64,000 nt of DNA, from contig NGZR01000001.1 of NCBI GenBank assembly GCA_002197995.1, positions 7,750,001 through 7,814,000 of the forward strand, read 5' to 3'. The DNA comes from Gaeumannomyces sp. JS-464. Its lineage: Eukaryota; Ascomycota; Sordariomycetes; Magnaporthales; Magnaporthaceae. Below, in pieces: positions 22,411 through 35,100 of the stretch (position 1 is the first letter of the stretch; the number at the start of each line of letters is the position of its first letter). Under the pieces are notes generated by a model that saw only the letters and a list, made by a program, of their open reading frames with translations, did no database searches and was not told the DNA's origin. A program made the position numbers and the translations under genes.

Positions 22411-24471
22411 GATATGGATGTCGTTCTGCTGTTCAGTTCGGCGGGTTATTCTGGACCGTTGAACCCGTTTACTTTGAGTAATTGATGCGAGAGGGTAGAC
22501 TCTCAATGAGGCAATCAATTTTTGTCACGCACAATACCGTCCTCTATAGGTTTGCTCCATACCCTACAGCATAACATGGCCTCTACAGCGCCGTCGTGTT
22601 GCTACCACCCACCCGACATCCTCATAATTGTCAAGTGCCCGCACAGCCCGCGGCAGCTGCCACATCCGCTGAGCGGGATCGGCTACATTGTTCGGAGTCA
22701 AGACCCCTTCGTCGGCTTCGGCATTCGACTCTGGCAGGGAGAAGAGGAGTCAAACCGCCAAGTGGATTGGTGCGGGGTGGCGGGGAAAACATTGGGCCGC
22801 ACCCAGAGACGTCGTCAGGGGCGGCTGCTCACGTGCTCCCTCTGGGGTTCGACGCAAGGCGAAGGAGGTGGTGGCAAATGCGTGCCGGCGCGAGGGACAA
22901 AGCAGCGGGTGCACAGCCCGGCTGACTCCTGAAAGGCACGCCGTTTGCCATTTATGCAGCCACATCAATGCAGTCTGGGCGCGCATTGGAAAAAGTTGTA
23001 GGATATAAAGGTAGGCTGTTATTGCTATTTTTGTATGGATAGGTATTCATCAACATACAGCAACAAAGCAGATCGATCAGCAGGAACGAGAAGACGGGAT
23101 GTGGTGCAATAATTCCTGCACATATTCCTTGGCCAAGGGTCTAACCCGGGTGAAGGGCTTCCTCTGGTGTTGGAAACAAAGAAGCGATTAGATCGTGCAG
23201 CGTGTTCCATCTGTAATCCTTGGAACGGACACAGCGGCTTGGCTGGATGCAGGCATCCCAGCCTAGCTCTCACAGTGGCACCCTGTGCATCACAAGCGTT
23301 ACATCTGGGGATACCCAGCGTGCCAGCTCGCGGAGCACACGAAAGGCGTGAATACTGAAATCTTGACAAACCTGGTTTGCGACCAACACAAAGAGAAGGC
23401 AGTGCAGTGACAGAGACTGAGGTTCTTTGTGCCAATGCAGGCTAGCACCAATCCTCCTCGCTTGCGCTAGACGGGCAGCAAAAGCAGGTTTGGCGCGCGT
23501 CAATGACGACCCGCTGGGCTGCTGGAATGCATCTTTGTCCAAATGCACCCCTGAGAGACCCTGATAGGCTTCTGGTGACTGCTGGGGTCCAGGGGGTGGA
23601 ACCAATGGACTGCCACGGCGCTTGGTTGACGCTCCGTTTTGGGTCAAGGGCAGCCGCCGACGTCACAACAACACGCAATCAATTGGCTCTGGCCTCGCCT
23701 CTGTGGTTGGCAGCCACAATTCGCGGCAGGGGGCCTCAATGGGACCCAGCTCGCGACATGGATACCTCTCTTCTGCTTCTTTGCGAACCGCCTTGTTTCA
23801 AGTTTCAGAACGGGCAGCACGGCACCAAACCCACCGCCGTGGTTCTATTTTCTCCTCCTATCATTCCTCGTGCCTTAGCCGTCCCGACAAAGGTCGGTCC
23901 CCCCTGATATATCCACTTCTCTGCCGCCGCCACCGAACGCGCTTTTTTATCCGTCCTGATGGCACTTCCCGCCGACCTCTGGTCCCCTCACAAGAACCTC
24001 CTTGCTCGTTGCATTTCTCACCAACAGAGGTAGCATCACATGCGCAATCTGCCTTCTGCTGTGCGGAGCAGAGCAATATAATCAAAGCCCAACTGTGAGT
24101 GCGACCGCTTTGTGGCCTGCAGTGGCTGGAACCTTGCCGACCTTGGTCTTTTTAGGTTCGGTCTGGTCTGGAACAAAGATCAGCGCTGGGCTGTCACTCA
24201 ACAACATATCTAACACGCAACAGCTCCTCCTGCAGCGCATTACCTTACGACGCCGCCTCGTGCGAGAGCAGTGACGCACACACTCTCTTTCCCAAAAGCC
24301 TCGGCCTCCCCTCGCCCGCCTTTCTCCCCGCCGACCCTTACCGAGCCGACCCCGATCGAAACCAAGCCTCCACAGTTTCTCCCCTGCCCATCGCGGGCCT
24401 GACTACCGAGCTTTCAGCCACCGCAGACTTTATCATGATTATTCCTCCCTAGCGAGGGCCCGACATACAAG
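22411..24471. other. Divergent spacer, FAD monooxygenase / CSC1
   Basis: Two-kilobase spacer between divergently transcribed genes, so it must contain both promoters. No family-like coding frame. The 3' part (24280-24440) is C/T-rich like a fungal 5' leader. Confidence 0.5.
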
Positions 24472-27400
24472 ATGAGCAACGCAGACACTGGGCAGACCAG
24501 GGCTGCCGACAAGTTCGAGGGAATCAGCTTGCAGGCCTTTGGAGTCGCCCTGGCTACTGCCGTCGGCATCTTCGCGGTGCAAGTTGGAGTTTTCCTGCTG
24601 TTCAGGAATAAGCTAGCTAGGATATTGTAAGTTCCCAAGCCCCCCGCTGCCTTAAGGAACGGACTACCGTTGGTGGACTGTGGCTGACGTGACCATGTCT
24701 CCGCGCTGCTAGCAAACCCAAGACTTTCATGGTACCCGAGAGAGAAAGGACAGATCCGCCGCCCAGGAGTCCATGGAACCTTTTTGCCAAGCTTATTAGG
24801 CTCAAGGACCGCGAGATTATCGAGAAGTGCGGCCTCGACGCCTATTTCTTCCTGCGTTATCTGCAGATGCTCATGGTCATATTCATCCCCACCGCTCTTG
24901 TCGCCATTCCCATCCTCGTCCCTCTCAACTACGTTGGTGGCCTCAGGGCCGATATTGTCGAGCAGGTCACCAATGCGACCGCCACAACCAGCATCGCCAG
25001 CTCTACTGCCACCGCTACAAGCTCCGCCACCGCCAGACCTACCAGCTCAACCAACTCGACCAACTCCGTGGTCTCAAACGCCTCGGCCATCGCGACGAAT
25101 CTGCTGAGGAGGCAGACGAGCAAGCAAAATGTTACCAAGTTACAGCAGCCACTCGGCGGGCTCGACACGCTCGCCTGGGGTAACCTCGACCCGAAGAACC
25201 ATGAGAGGCGATGGGCACACCTCATTCTGGCCATCGTGCTGGTTGTCTGGGTCTGCTACCTCATGTTTGTCGAGCTGCGGGTTTACATCAAGGTCCGCCA
25301 GGACTACCTCACCAGCGCCCAGCATCGACTGCGCGCATCGGCCAACACGGTCCTGGTCAGCTCGATCCCGGAAAAGTGGCTGACGGAGGATGCGCTCAGG
25401 GGCCTGTTCGACGTGTTTCCAGGTGGAATTAGGAATATCTGGATCACGCGCGACTTCACAAAGCTCCTTGAGAAGGTGCACAAGCGTCAGTACATCCGTG
25501 ATTTGCTCGAGAGCGCTCAGACGGATCTCATCCGCGATGCCAAGCGCAAACAACTCAAGAAAAGAAAGGCCGATGAGAAGAAGGAGCAGAAGGCCACCAA
25601 GGGTCGCGGACCCACAAAGCAGGAGCAGCAGAAACGAGACGAGGCCGAGGATGCCGAGGCTCGCCTGCGCGCCGAAGGCGGCGGCGGCATTAGCGCTGGA
25701 AACCGCGGGGAGATCCCCCAGGTCTCCACCGCGCTCGATGGGAACAGGGTTGGTGATGGCTCGGACCGCGACAGCCTGGATGAGAACGACGGAGTCAAGG
25801 AGGCGAGGCCGGGGGGTCGGAGAATCATCAGCAAGGTCGGCCATGGGATCAAGGGCGGGGCCAGCTTGGTTGGGAAAGCTGGTCACGGGATCGTCGGGGG
25901 CGCGAAAACCATCCAACAGGGAGTCGACGGACAGCTCAAGCATACCGGAGGCTTTGGCGCCGTCCCCAGGGACGGCGTCGAAGCCGGTCTGGGCTCGCCG
26001 CGACCGACGACCCGGGGATCAGACCAGCCCCGCAAGATAGTGCAGATCGCCGACGACACCAATGACGAGGCGAAACCTTCGTTCGCCTCGGAGCGGCCTA
26101 CATACCGGAGCCACACGCCGACTTCCTCAGTAGCGTCGCAGGACATGGTGTTGGCTAGCGGTGACATGCGCTATACAAAGGGCAACACGACGAGGCGGGC
26201 TTCAAATCTGGACGGCATGGTTATCACCGAGGAGACGCGCTGGTGGCAGTTCTGGAAACCCCCGACGGGCGGATACGCCTCTCCTATTCCTCAGGGTGCC
26301 GAGGGAGACGAGTTCCCGCTGGTCTCTACACACTCGGCGGCGCAGAAGGGCGGCGAGAAGCAGACTCCGTGGAAAAAGTTCGTCTCAATGCTGCCGTTTG
26401 TCGGGGGTGACGACGAGCCCCCTGTCGACTATCCCGTTGAGGCGTCGGCGCTCGAGTACAGCGAGAAGCGCGACGACGATGCCGAGTGGAAGCGGTGGCT
26501 GAAGGCATCATCGCGGCCGACGCACCGGGTGGCCAACTTCGAGTGGACTCCTACCTGGCTCCCGGGACTGCCCCTGATCAACAAGAAGGTGGACACAATC
26601 TACTGGGCCCGCGGCGAGCTCGCGCGTCTCAACATGGAGATCGAGGAGGACCAAAAGCACCCCGAGAGGTACCCGCTCATGACGTCGGCATTCATCCAGT
26701 TCAACAACCAGGTGGCAGCGCACATGGCTTGCCAGAGCGTCACCCACCACGTCCCGCGCCACATGGCGCCCCGCACCATCGAGATCTCGCCGTCGGACGT
26801 TCTGTGGGACAACATGGCCATCAATTTCTGGTCTGAGTGGGTGCGCACTGGCATCGTCCTTGGGCTTGTGTTCGGCATGATCCTGCTCTGGGCCCCCGCC
26901 ATCGCCGCCACGGCGCAGATCTCGCAAGTCGACACCCTCATCAACTCATACCCCGACCAGCTCCACTGGCTCGAGGTCATCATGCGCAACGATAGCATCC
27001 GGCGCGCCGTCACCGCTATTGCCGGTGTCCTGCCCGCCGTCATCCTCGCCGTTCTCCTGATCCTGGTGCCCATCATCCTCAACTTCCTGGCCGAGTTCCA
27101 GGGGGTCAAGACGAATGCGCAAAAGTCGGAAAACGTACAGCGATACTATTTCACGTTCCTGTTCGTCCAGATCTTCCTGGTCATCGCGCTGTCGCAGTCG
27201 GCCGTCGAGCTGGGCGGTCTGCTGACGTCCAACTTCAACGTGGACTCGGTGCCGAACCTGTTTGCCGAAAAGATCCCCAAGTCGGCCAACTACTTCTTCT
27301 CGTACATGATTCTGCAGGCCCTGTCGACCAGCTCGGGCACGCTGCTGCAGATAGGAACCCTGATCGCATGGTACGTGCTTGCGCGCCTCCTCGACAGCAC

Positions 27401-28493
27401 AGCGCGCAGCAAGTGGTCGCGTCAGGTGATGTTGCCCGATGTTAAGTGGGGGACACTCTTCCCGATCTACACCAACTTTGCCTGCATCGCCCTGATCTAC
27501 GCCGTCATCACGCCCATCATCAGCATTTTCGCTGTCATCACCTTCTCCCTCTTGTGGCTCGCCCATCGACACAACATGGTCTACGTCAACCGCTTCAAGA
27601 CCGACACTGGCGGCGTGCTCTTCCCCACGGCCATCAACCAACTCTTTACGGGCCTCTACGTCATGGAGCTGGCCCTTATCGGTCTCTTCTTTCTTCAGGA
27701 AGGCCCGCCGCCGGAAAGGGCTCGTGTCAACTTCAGACAAGGCGTCGTCATGGTTGTAGTGCTTATCTGCACTGCCTTCTACCAACTACTCCTCAACCTG
27801 TCGTTTTCACCACTATTCCGCTACCTCCCCATCACGTTCGAGGACGAAGCGGTGCTACGTGATGAGGCCTTCCAGAGGGCCCAGGACCACCGGCTTGGGC
27901 TCGTCCCCGAGGACGAAGGCAATGATGCAGACGAGGCCGCCATGCTTCGTGGAAACGGTGCTGTCTCTAAGGAGGAAATCGAGCTCAGAAATCTCCAGGG
28001 CAGACGGGCTGCCACTAGCAGCGGTGGCAAGGGCGGTGGGTTCAACCCCATCACTGGCGTACGCCAGGCTGGAACGTGGGCGGTGCGCGGAGGCAAGCAG
28101 ATTCATCACGCAACCATCGGCAAGGCGGAGAAGAACCTCAAGACGGCTGCTGGATACAGACGAGAACGGCGACTGAAGGACCTTGAGGCGCAGCGGGCCA
28201 TGGGAGAGGCGCTCTACGGCGGGTACCACGACGACATCGAGGACCTGACGCCCGACGAGCGTGACGCGCTGGTGCGCGAGGCGTTCAAGCACGAGGCGCT
28301 GCGGGCACGGAGACCCGTCGTCTGGATCCCGCAAGACGATCTTGGCGTGTCGGACGATGAGATCCATCGCACCCAGGCCTTTAGCGAGTACATCTGGATG
28401 AGCAACGAGGGCACCGCTCTCGACTCCAAGGTCCGGGTCATCTACGGCCGGGCGCCGCCAGACTTTTCCGACGTTGAGATAATCAACCTGTAA
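24472..28493 (+). CDS. CSC1/TMEM63 (RSN1/PHM7) stress-gated cation channel
   Basis: About 1311 residues from two exons, 24472-24626 and 24713-28493. Family members are osmosensitive or mechanosensitive calcium-permeable channels of the plasma membrane or endomembranes. Exon 1 supplies the first membrane segment (residues about 20-44). Further segments lie near 102-126 (MLMVIFIPTALVAIPILVPLNYV) and 218-238 (LILAIVLVVWVCYLMFVEL). A cytosolic PHM7-type region with VLVSSIPEKWL follows. The seven-segment core starts near residue 750 (DNMAINFW, WVRTGIVLGLVFG) and includes FFSYMILQALSTSSGTLLQ and SLLWLAHRHNMVYV. The cytosolic loop is enlarged by a charged, disordered insertion (about residues 310-560). 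The C-terminal tail is also long and hydrophilic. Intact frame. Confidence 0.9.
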
Positions 28494-29325
28494 CGGCGGG
28501 CTTTTGTTTTCGTATTTTCCTTTTCCATTTGCTTCCTTCACCCTCTTCTTTCTACCTTTCCCCTGTTTCCTGTTTCCCATGCATCAGCGAGGAGCCTTTG
28601 CCCAACATTTGCATAACATTGCATGAACGTCTCGGCCGGTCAAGCTAGATGATGGCATGACAGCAAGGTCGTCGTCTTGTTTTGAAAAAATACCCCACCT
28701 ACATATATTGAACGCTGGCTCATCGTCGCGCCGGAATCCCTAGACATCCAAAATAGAAAGAAGTCGCGGTGCAACAATCCATCGGATGATCGACCCTGGA
28801 CTAGCTTCCTCAATAACAAACTAAACCTTCGGGACGCAGACCTGTCTAGCTGTATGATTCCACATCATTGATATACAAAAGATTTCCACTACGACAGCGC
28901 ATAGCTACAGACGTCTGTATATGTAGCCCTCTCTCCGGGGATGGTGACATGAAGTTGAGATGGATAGGGAGAGGGCGTGAGGAGGTTACCTCCCGGAACC
29001 TTCCAGCCCCGCGCGGGGAAGTGCTTACGGGATAGGAGCTATCCGGCTTTTGTTGGCCTTTATGCATGTGGAATCATTGAATATGCACCTAGGTAGAGAG
29101 AGGTAGGTGCCTAAGCAACCTCATGGGTTCCAGCTAGCTAGCTTTGACTGCATGGTCATTAATAATAGGCCACAGCTTAAGGATTGAAGTATTTAAACCC
29201 ATGAAACGGGCGCTGGACAGCGAGCTGCCTTCTTTCATTGCCATATTACAACCTCTTCTTCGCAACAACCTTGAGCACGCACTGCAGCAGGACAGAAAAA
29301 TAAAACGCCGGCCGGCCGGAAAAAA
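28494..29325. other. Spacer between CSC1 and the DUF427 gene
   Basis: Contains the T-rich CSC1 3' flank, an inverted pair of CCTAGGTAG and GAGGTAGGTGCC near 29087-29111, and the leader of the DUF427 gene. No coding frame recognised. Confidence 0.5.
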
Positions 29326-29850
29326 ATGGTTAGCGGCAAAGCCATCGCGTCGGTGGACGGCAAGACGATTGCTGAGGCGGCCGAGTGGGAGGAGGTCGAG
29401 GGAAACGTCTACTTTCCTCCGGACGCCATCAAGCGCGACATGTTCTCGGGCCCGACGGGTCTTCATACCACCTGCGGCTGGAAAGGCGAGGCGAGCTACT
29501 ACACCATTACTGTCGGAGGTTCGTTTTCTTTCTCTCCCCCCATTCTATCACCCTCCTCTCGCTTTTACGTTCATGCCGACAGGACTCGTACTGAGCAACC
29601 GACACCCGAAACAGACAAGACGCTCGAGAACGCGGCCTGGTACTACCCTACGCCCAAGCCCAAAGCCGAGCACATTAAGAATTTTGTGGCTTTTTGTAGG
29701 TTTTCCCCGATGCCAGCAGACCACTGCCCCTTCATGGCCGGGGAGCCTTGAAGACGGGTTAGTAAGTGTTGCCCGGGTGAAGAGGCTGCTGATACGAATA
29801 GCGGACTCGCAGACAAGAACAAGGTCGACATCACAAAGACTGTGGGTTGA
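29326..29850 (+). CDS. DUF427-domain protein
   Basis: Small protein of about 103 residues from three exons: 29326-29518, 29615-29695 and 29813-29850. The start gives MVSGKAIASVDGKTIAEA. Typical DUF427 features follow in order: NVYFPPDAIKRDMF, THHT-like LHTTCGWKGEASYYTITV, then ENAAWYYPTPKPKAEHIKNFVAF and a YKNKVDI ending completed across the last intron. The exact rejoining of both conserved stretches fixes the introns. DUF427 forms a compact beta-fold; its biochemical role is unknown, although the family is widespread in bacteria and fungi. Length is normal for single-domain members. Frame clean. Confidence 0.85.
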
Positions 29851-30307
29851 GGGACCGATGCGGGAAAAGGGCATGGATTGGTGGGCAATCTCTGTACTCT
29901 ATAAGCAGTCCAGAGGACTCATCTAGCTAGGTACCTATCTAGGGACAAAGAGCATGGTCCTCTACCGAAACCGTGGGAGTCGTGTGTGTAGTTCTTATAT
30001 CTTACACAGTTGTTGGGAGGAAAGCGTGATTGTAGAAAGGAAAGAGACACAAGCTCTGGTCGGGTGTACCATTAACGCCCCACTTACCCTCATAGACTGG
30101 CATTTTCCCCTCCCCAACCGAGCCCGAATACCCTGCTCTGGTTTGGATCAAGCTGGTGTCGTCTCTGAGGGTCTTATGGCGGGGTACCTCCGTCTTGACA
30201 GGTCTGCTAGTTGTGTCCCTTGTCCGTATTATCAGAAGAAAGGTTATGTATGGGGTGGCGCGTGTTCTCGCCTCAAAAGTCGCTGTTGTACAAGGATACT
30301 GTCGAAG
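29851..30307. other. Spacer between the DUF427 gene and the gag-like gene
   Basis: Convergent 3' flanks. A GCTAGGTACCTATCTAGG motif lies at 29926-29943. No other feature seen, and no long terminal repeat found next to the gag-like frame. Confidence 0.5.
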
Positions 30308-31228
30308 CTATTCAGCAAGCATAGGGCAGCACCAGCGCTTGTTTTTAGAGAACCCTGTAGTCGACGCGCAGGATGACCGGCTCGCCTGGGCCGCCTCCCC
30401 GCGGACGGGGGACCGCGGCGGCGCAGGTGTGGCCGCCGGCTTGGTCTTGTTGCTGCTGTCATCGCTGCCGCCGTCGCCGCTCTTGTTCTTGCCGCTGCCC
30501 CACTTGGGCTTCAGCTCCGGGTGGACGGTCCAGCACTTGCCGTCGCCTCCCACGTGGATTTTGCCGCACGGGGCGTGGAAGTTGGGATGGGGGCCTTGGC
30601 CGCTCTTGATCCAGCACTTCTCGTCGCCGCCCGTGTGGAACTTTCCGCACACCACGTGGAAGTTCTTGCGGTCCGTGAGGCCGCCCGCCTGGGAGCTGCC
30701 AGTCGTCGCGGTCGTCGTCGCGGTCGTCTTGGCGGGGGCGTCGGCGCTCTCGACCTCCAGGAGCTTGTCGACGGAGAGGAGATGGTGGATGAACTCGTGC
30801 GACGTCCTCTTCTTCTTCTTGTTGCAGATGGCGAGCGCGAGGTTGACGGTGAGCGAGTGCGTGGCGCGGGCGCCCAGCTCGACCTTCTTGAGGAACAGGC
30901 GGTCCGGGATGTTCTCGCCGGCGCTGGCAAGTTCCTTCCTGATAGCGACGAGACGGTCCGTGTACTTTTGGAGGTCTCCGTCGAAGTCCTCGGCCCTAGC
31001 GGACAAGAAGTCGCGGTAGAGACCGTCGAGCGTGCAGAATGGCGCGCCAATGACCGTCTTCGTTGCGTGGAACGGCGCCTCGGATCCATCGTCCGAGGAC
31101 GCGGGTGTGTCGCCGGCCATTGTGACCATTGTTGATGATGAGTTGGACGACTGCTTTGCCCGCAGCTCCAGGAGACCGTCTATCGTGTACACGGGGCCGG
31201 CTGCGGTTGTGGAAGCTTTGGTTGTCAT
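30308..31228 (-). CDS. Gag-like protein with two variant zinc knuckles, stand-alone
   Basis: Single exon of 306 residues with no introns. The N-terminal half (about residues 75-165) has a helical stretch, DLQKYTDRLVAIRKEL then IPDRLFLKKVELGARA and TSHEFIHHLLSVDKLLEVE. It resembles the gag region of fungal Ty1/copia-type elements in the order of a short helical block, IPD-x-LF-x-KK and a basic linker. The C-terminal half has two near-identical modules, FHVVCGKFHTGGDEKCW and FHAPCGKIHVGGDGKCW. The second is followed by TVHPELKPKW, a phrase typical of gag zinc-knuckle neighbourhoods in fungi. Each module is H-x2-C-x3-H-x6-C rather than the usual C-x2-C-x4-H-x4-C. No protease, integrase or reverse transcriptase frame lies nearby. 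It may be a solo gag remnant or a host gene derived from gag. Coding status is good; the origin is inferred. Confidence 0.6.
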   Translation of the reverse strand: MTTKASTTAAGPVYTIDGLLELRAKQSSNSSSTMVTMAGDTPASSDDGSEAPFHATKTVIGAPFCTLDGLYRDFLSARAEDFDGDLQKYTDRLVAIRKELASAGENIPDRLFLKKVELGARATHSLTVNLALAICNKKKKRTSHEFIHHLLSVDKLLEVESADAPAKTTATTTATTGSSQAGGLTDRKNFHVVCGKFHTGGDEKCWIKSGQGPHPNFHAPCGKIHVGGDGKCWTVHPELKPKWGSGKNKSGDGGSDDSSNKTKPAATPAPPRSPVRGEAAQASRSSCASTTGFSKNKRWCCPMLAE

Positions 31229-32195
31229 AGCTAAGTGATCTAATGAGATCGGAGAATAGCCGATATTCTAGTACTGCCCGGGAAGATGGCCGTAATGTGG
31301 GAGTTGGGGAGCCCACGCCCAGTCGAAAGACCTAATGGAGTGCATAGAGACAAAGGTAAATAAATAAAAACGCCAAAATGAAAAAAGAGGATAGAAGAAA
31401 AAAAGAGAAAGAAAAGCGAACAGCAAACACGGAATGGCAGCGCTGGTTGCTGTGTTAACCATCGGTTTTCTTCTGATCTTTTGAAGGGTTCGCTTGATAG
31501 TCGGACGTTGGGGCAAGCAGTGGAAGCTCAAGTTAGAGAAGAAAAAAAGAAGGAGGGGGAAGGAGAGAGAAGAGCGGTCTTGGGTCGTCTGTGCCGGAGG
31601 AAAGCGTCCGGGAGATGGCCTGGTATCAAGGACTCGGCCCGACTTGCTTAAGACCCCCCAGCCATAAGGGCTACAGGGAACAAGATGGACCTGATACGAG
31701 GCAGAACTTATCAAAACACGCAAAGACACCTAGGAAGATTCGCCAAGCTTTTTCAGATGTTAGCAGATGTAGCTGACGACAAAGCGCCTTTTGCATTGAA
31801 ATGGATCTTCTCTAAGCAGCTTCGTGATAACGTCTCGGAAACGCCATGGCTCCGCGTGTATGAAACAAGAAACGGAAGGAAATGGAAAGAAGAAAGAAGA
31901 TCTGAACAGCCAGTAAAGGGTATAGTGCCATTCAAAAGAGCGCCTGCTTCGGTGCTTTGTGAGATAACGAAAACAAGAACTGTCCTGTTTTGTACAAATG
32001 CCCTCCCTAGATTCCAGGATGGATGGACGAATCAGTGGATCAGGAACGGCAGGGTGGCCGATAGGCCGTGTTAGATAATGATATATGAAATGGCGAAGAG
32101 AATGAGTGGGTAGCCTCGCGACGGGCAGACACCAATGGTAATGGGCCGACTGAAAGGAAAGCGGCCGAGGCAGAGACCAAAGGGTCGTCTCTAAA
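31229..32195. other. Spacer between the gag-like gene and FNIP
   Basis: A/G-rich stretch around 31350-31590 and no family-like frame. It should hold the promoter of the gag-like gene and the 3' UTR of the FNIP gene. Confidence 0.5.
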
Positions 32196-35100
32196 TCACT
32201 CCCCCATCTCCACGCTCTCCAGCCAGCCCCTGACGGCGAGCCTGAGATCGTTTTCTCGCGTGTCGCGGTTGTCATTGTCCTCGTTCCGGGTCTCCGCCTG
32301 GGACTCCTTCTCGCGCCTCTCTACAACTTCCCTGACAACCTCCTCAAGCGCCGACAGGATCACCGTCTTGCACTCAGCACGGGGCACTTCTTGCGACTGG
32401 GGGGCACTGGTGACTCCGGGGATGATCGTGGCCGGCGGGGCGAGGCCGTGCTGCTCGCCCGCCTCCGTCGACTCGCTGTTGCTCCGGCCGCGTCGCTTGC
32501 TCGCGGACCGGGACGAGCTCGCCGAGTTTCCGCGCCGGCTCCCTATCGTCGTCTGGTCACTGCCCCCGCCAACCACCCCGTGGCCGACAACGCGCTCGAC
32601 GGCCTCGACCAGGACCTCGTCGAGCGTGACGATGGGCTCCTCAACGAACCGGTCCTCTAGCGTCGTCTCGTACGACGCTATGGCCGGCGTGAGCAGCGTC
32701 GCAGCCGAGCCATGAGTGTAGACTGAGGAAGCTGAGATGAGTGAGCCGGGGCCTCCAAGTTCGGGCGGCGGTGGCTTGGGCTTCACCAGCCGCCGGTACC
32801 GGATTCGCTTGATGCTGAAGGTGGTGGTGTCGGCGACAATGACGCTGCTAACGTCTACCCATCGCTCCTGCTGTGGCTCCAGAGACAAGGAATGTGACGA
32901 CGCCGGCGGGGGAGGCGACGGCTCCGCCCGCAGTGATGCTTTGATCTGCTCCTCAAGGCCGAGGTGCGGTGGCACCGCCTGCAGGATGAAGTCCGGGTGG
33001 TAACGCTGCAACCAGCCCGCTACGTTGAAGGGGAGGTCGCCGTCGGCTGCCAAGCGGCTCGAGTGCTCAAACAGCTCCAAGCCGCTGCCGCCGGGAGTCG
33101 AAAGGTAACCACTACTCGACGGCGAGCTGACCGCCGTCTCGAATGAAGTGATGTATTCGGGAAAAGGGACATCCACATCGATGACGCCATCGTCAGCGTT
33201 GATGGAAGTCTTGACGGGCGACTCGAATGCGCCGGCCGGATCTGGCAACCTCGCAAAAGTTGCGCTCGACCTCGGTGGCGGTGTGAAAGAGGGAGACTCG
33301 TCTGTGGCGAGGCGTGCTAGTCGAGGGACCCGTGGGCTCAGGGGCCCATCGCCGACAGGGGACCGTGGCTCCGCCACGTTGGCAGCAGCCCGGTCCTCGG
33401 ACGGCACACGCGCTCTATCGTTACCCGCCGAAGGGACCCCATCTCTGGGGATCACTGTCCTGGCCACTCTGATCTCAGCAGAGGTTCTAACAGCGTATCT
33501 CGGCGACTCTTGTTGGCCCCGGAACGCGGCTTTAGTAGGCGACATAGGCGTCGCCGACACCGGGGAAGATATATCAGCAGATCCACGAGACTCACGGCGC
33601 CTGGCGCTCCACAAGCCGGCCAGGACGCCCCATGTACTGGAGCTTGGACGGTTCTCGTCAATTCCAGGAACGCCGCCGTTGCTGCCAACGCCTTGACCCA
33701 GGCCGTTGCTATCGCCTCGCTGGAGGGTGCGCTTGAGGTCGTCAGCGGCGACGCTGTTGGCGCTTTCTGGGCGGCGTCGAGGGAGCGACTGTTGTGCCTG
33801 CGGGGTGGAAAAATGCGGGACGGTGGGCTCAGGGGCAATGGTTGCAGCCATCGCCGCGCTGCTCTTTCTCGTATGTGACTCGCTGGACGAGATGGGCAGC
33901 TGCGTGGTCCGGATAGATATCGCATCTGACGACCGCCGCTCGTGACCACTACGGTCCATGCTGAGGTGGGCCAGTTGAGCAGGCACCCCTCCTGTACCAC
34001 CACGGCCGGCCTGGCTCTGGAGGCTGGTTGTACGCGAGTGCGATGCCCTCCTGGGGGCGGCCCGGCGGTTGATCTTGCGTCGGAGCGATTCCTCCTTTGG
34101 GATCGGCACGACGTACGAAGGCGGGGAGTGCGAGAAGGCACCGCCAAACGAGGCTGCCGAGGTACTTGGGCGATGTGGCCGCAGATTCGTGGGCACCTGC
34201 TGGTTAGCGGGCAGGAAAGCGGCCAGCAGAAAGATCAGCCTCCGGGCGGCCATCTTGTCGGTGGACACAATCACGGTGCGCGCAGGAAGTGGCATGTCCT
34301 CCTCGCCCCGCGCCCTCACTTGATGAAGGTGCCGTTTGCGGTAATATGACGGTCCCAGAGCCTGGAGCCAGTCTGTGTGGGTTGCAAGGTAGCCCGTCAG
34401 GAGGTTATAGAAGAAGAAACCTTGCTCCTTCCCCCCAGCCCATCTGGCCACCCACCTGGCCTCCTCGCGCCAGATGCCCCAACGGTTCTGGCCTGTGGTG
34501 ACGCGCGTGGCACGCAGCCCGGAGACGATGCGTGCCTTGGCGAGATCGACCTCGCCTTGGACATCTTGGTCCTCCATCAGACAGTGCTGTAGCAGGGCCA
34601 ACACCTTGGCGTTGGTCTTTTGGGGTTTGCTGGCCACTCCATCATCGCTCCTGCGGCGCGACAGCGAGGGCTGTCGCGAGACCTGCGTGGTCGCAGACGA
34701 GGGCGCGTGATCTGGGGAAGCAATGTCGAGCTGCCTGAGCATGCCGTACAACTTAGTCGCTACAACCGACTGTAGGTGCGTCAGGGTCCGCATGATCACG
34801 TCCCAGTGCTGTGTGATGGGGTCGATGCGGTCCTCGATATCGGCCACGTACGACGGCTCCACCGCATCCGCCGCCATTCCCTGGCCTACCATGGTCCATC
34901 CCGACCGGCGGGAGGACCCGAACGAAGACGGAAACGAGTCTTGCTCATTGTACGAGCCCGACCCTCGGAAGATCTGCCGAGAGGCCGTGTTGTTCTGGCC
35001 GGCCTGGGAGGGCCCCTGGGGTAGGTTGATGATCAGGGCCACGGCGTACATTGGAGTGCGCTTCTGCTTCGGCTGCGGCTTCTTCTTGGCCTTGGCATCG

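Noticed and set aside
29851..32195. Complete retrotransposon around the gag-like gene
   Set aside because: No terminal repeats, primer-binding site, protease, integrase or reverse-transcriptase text found on either side.
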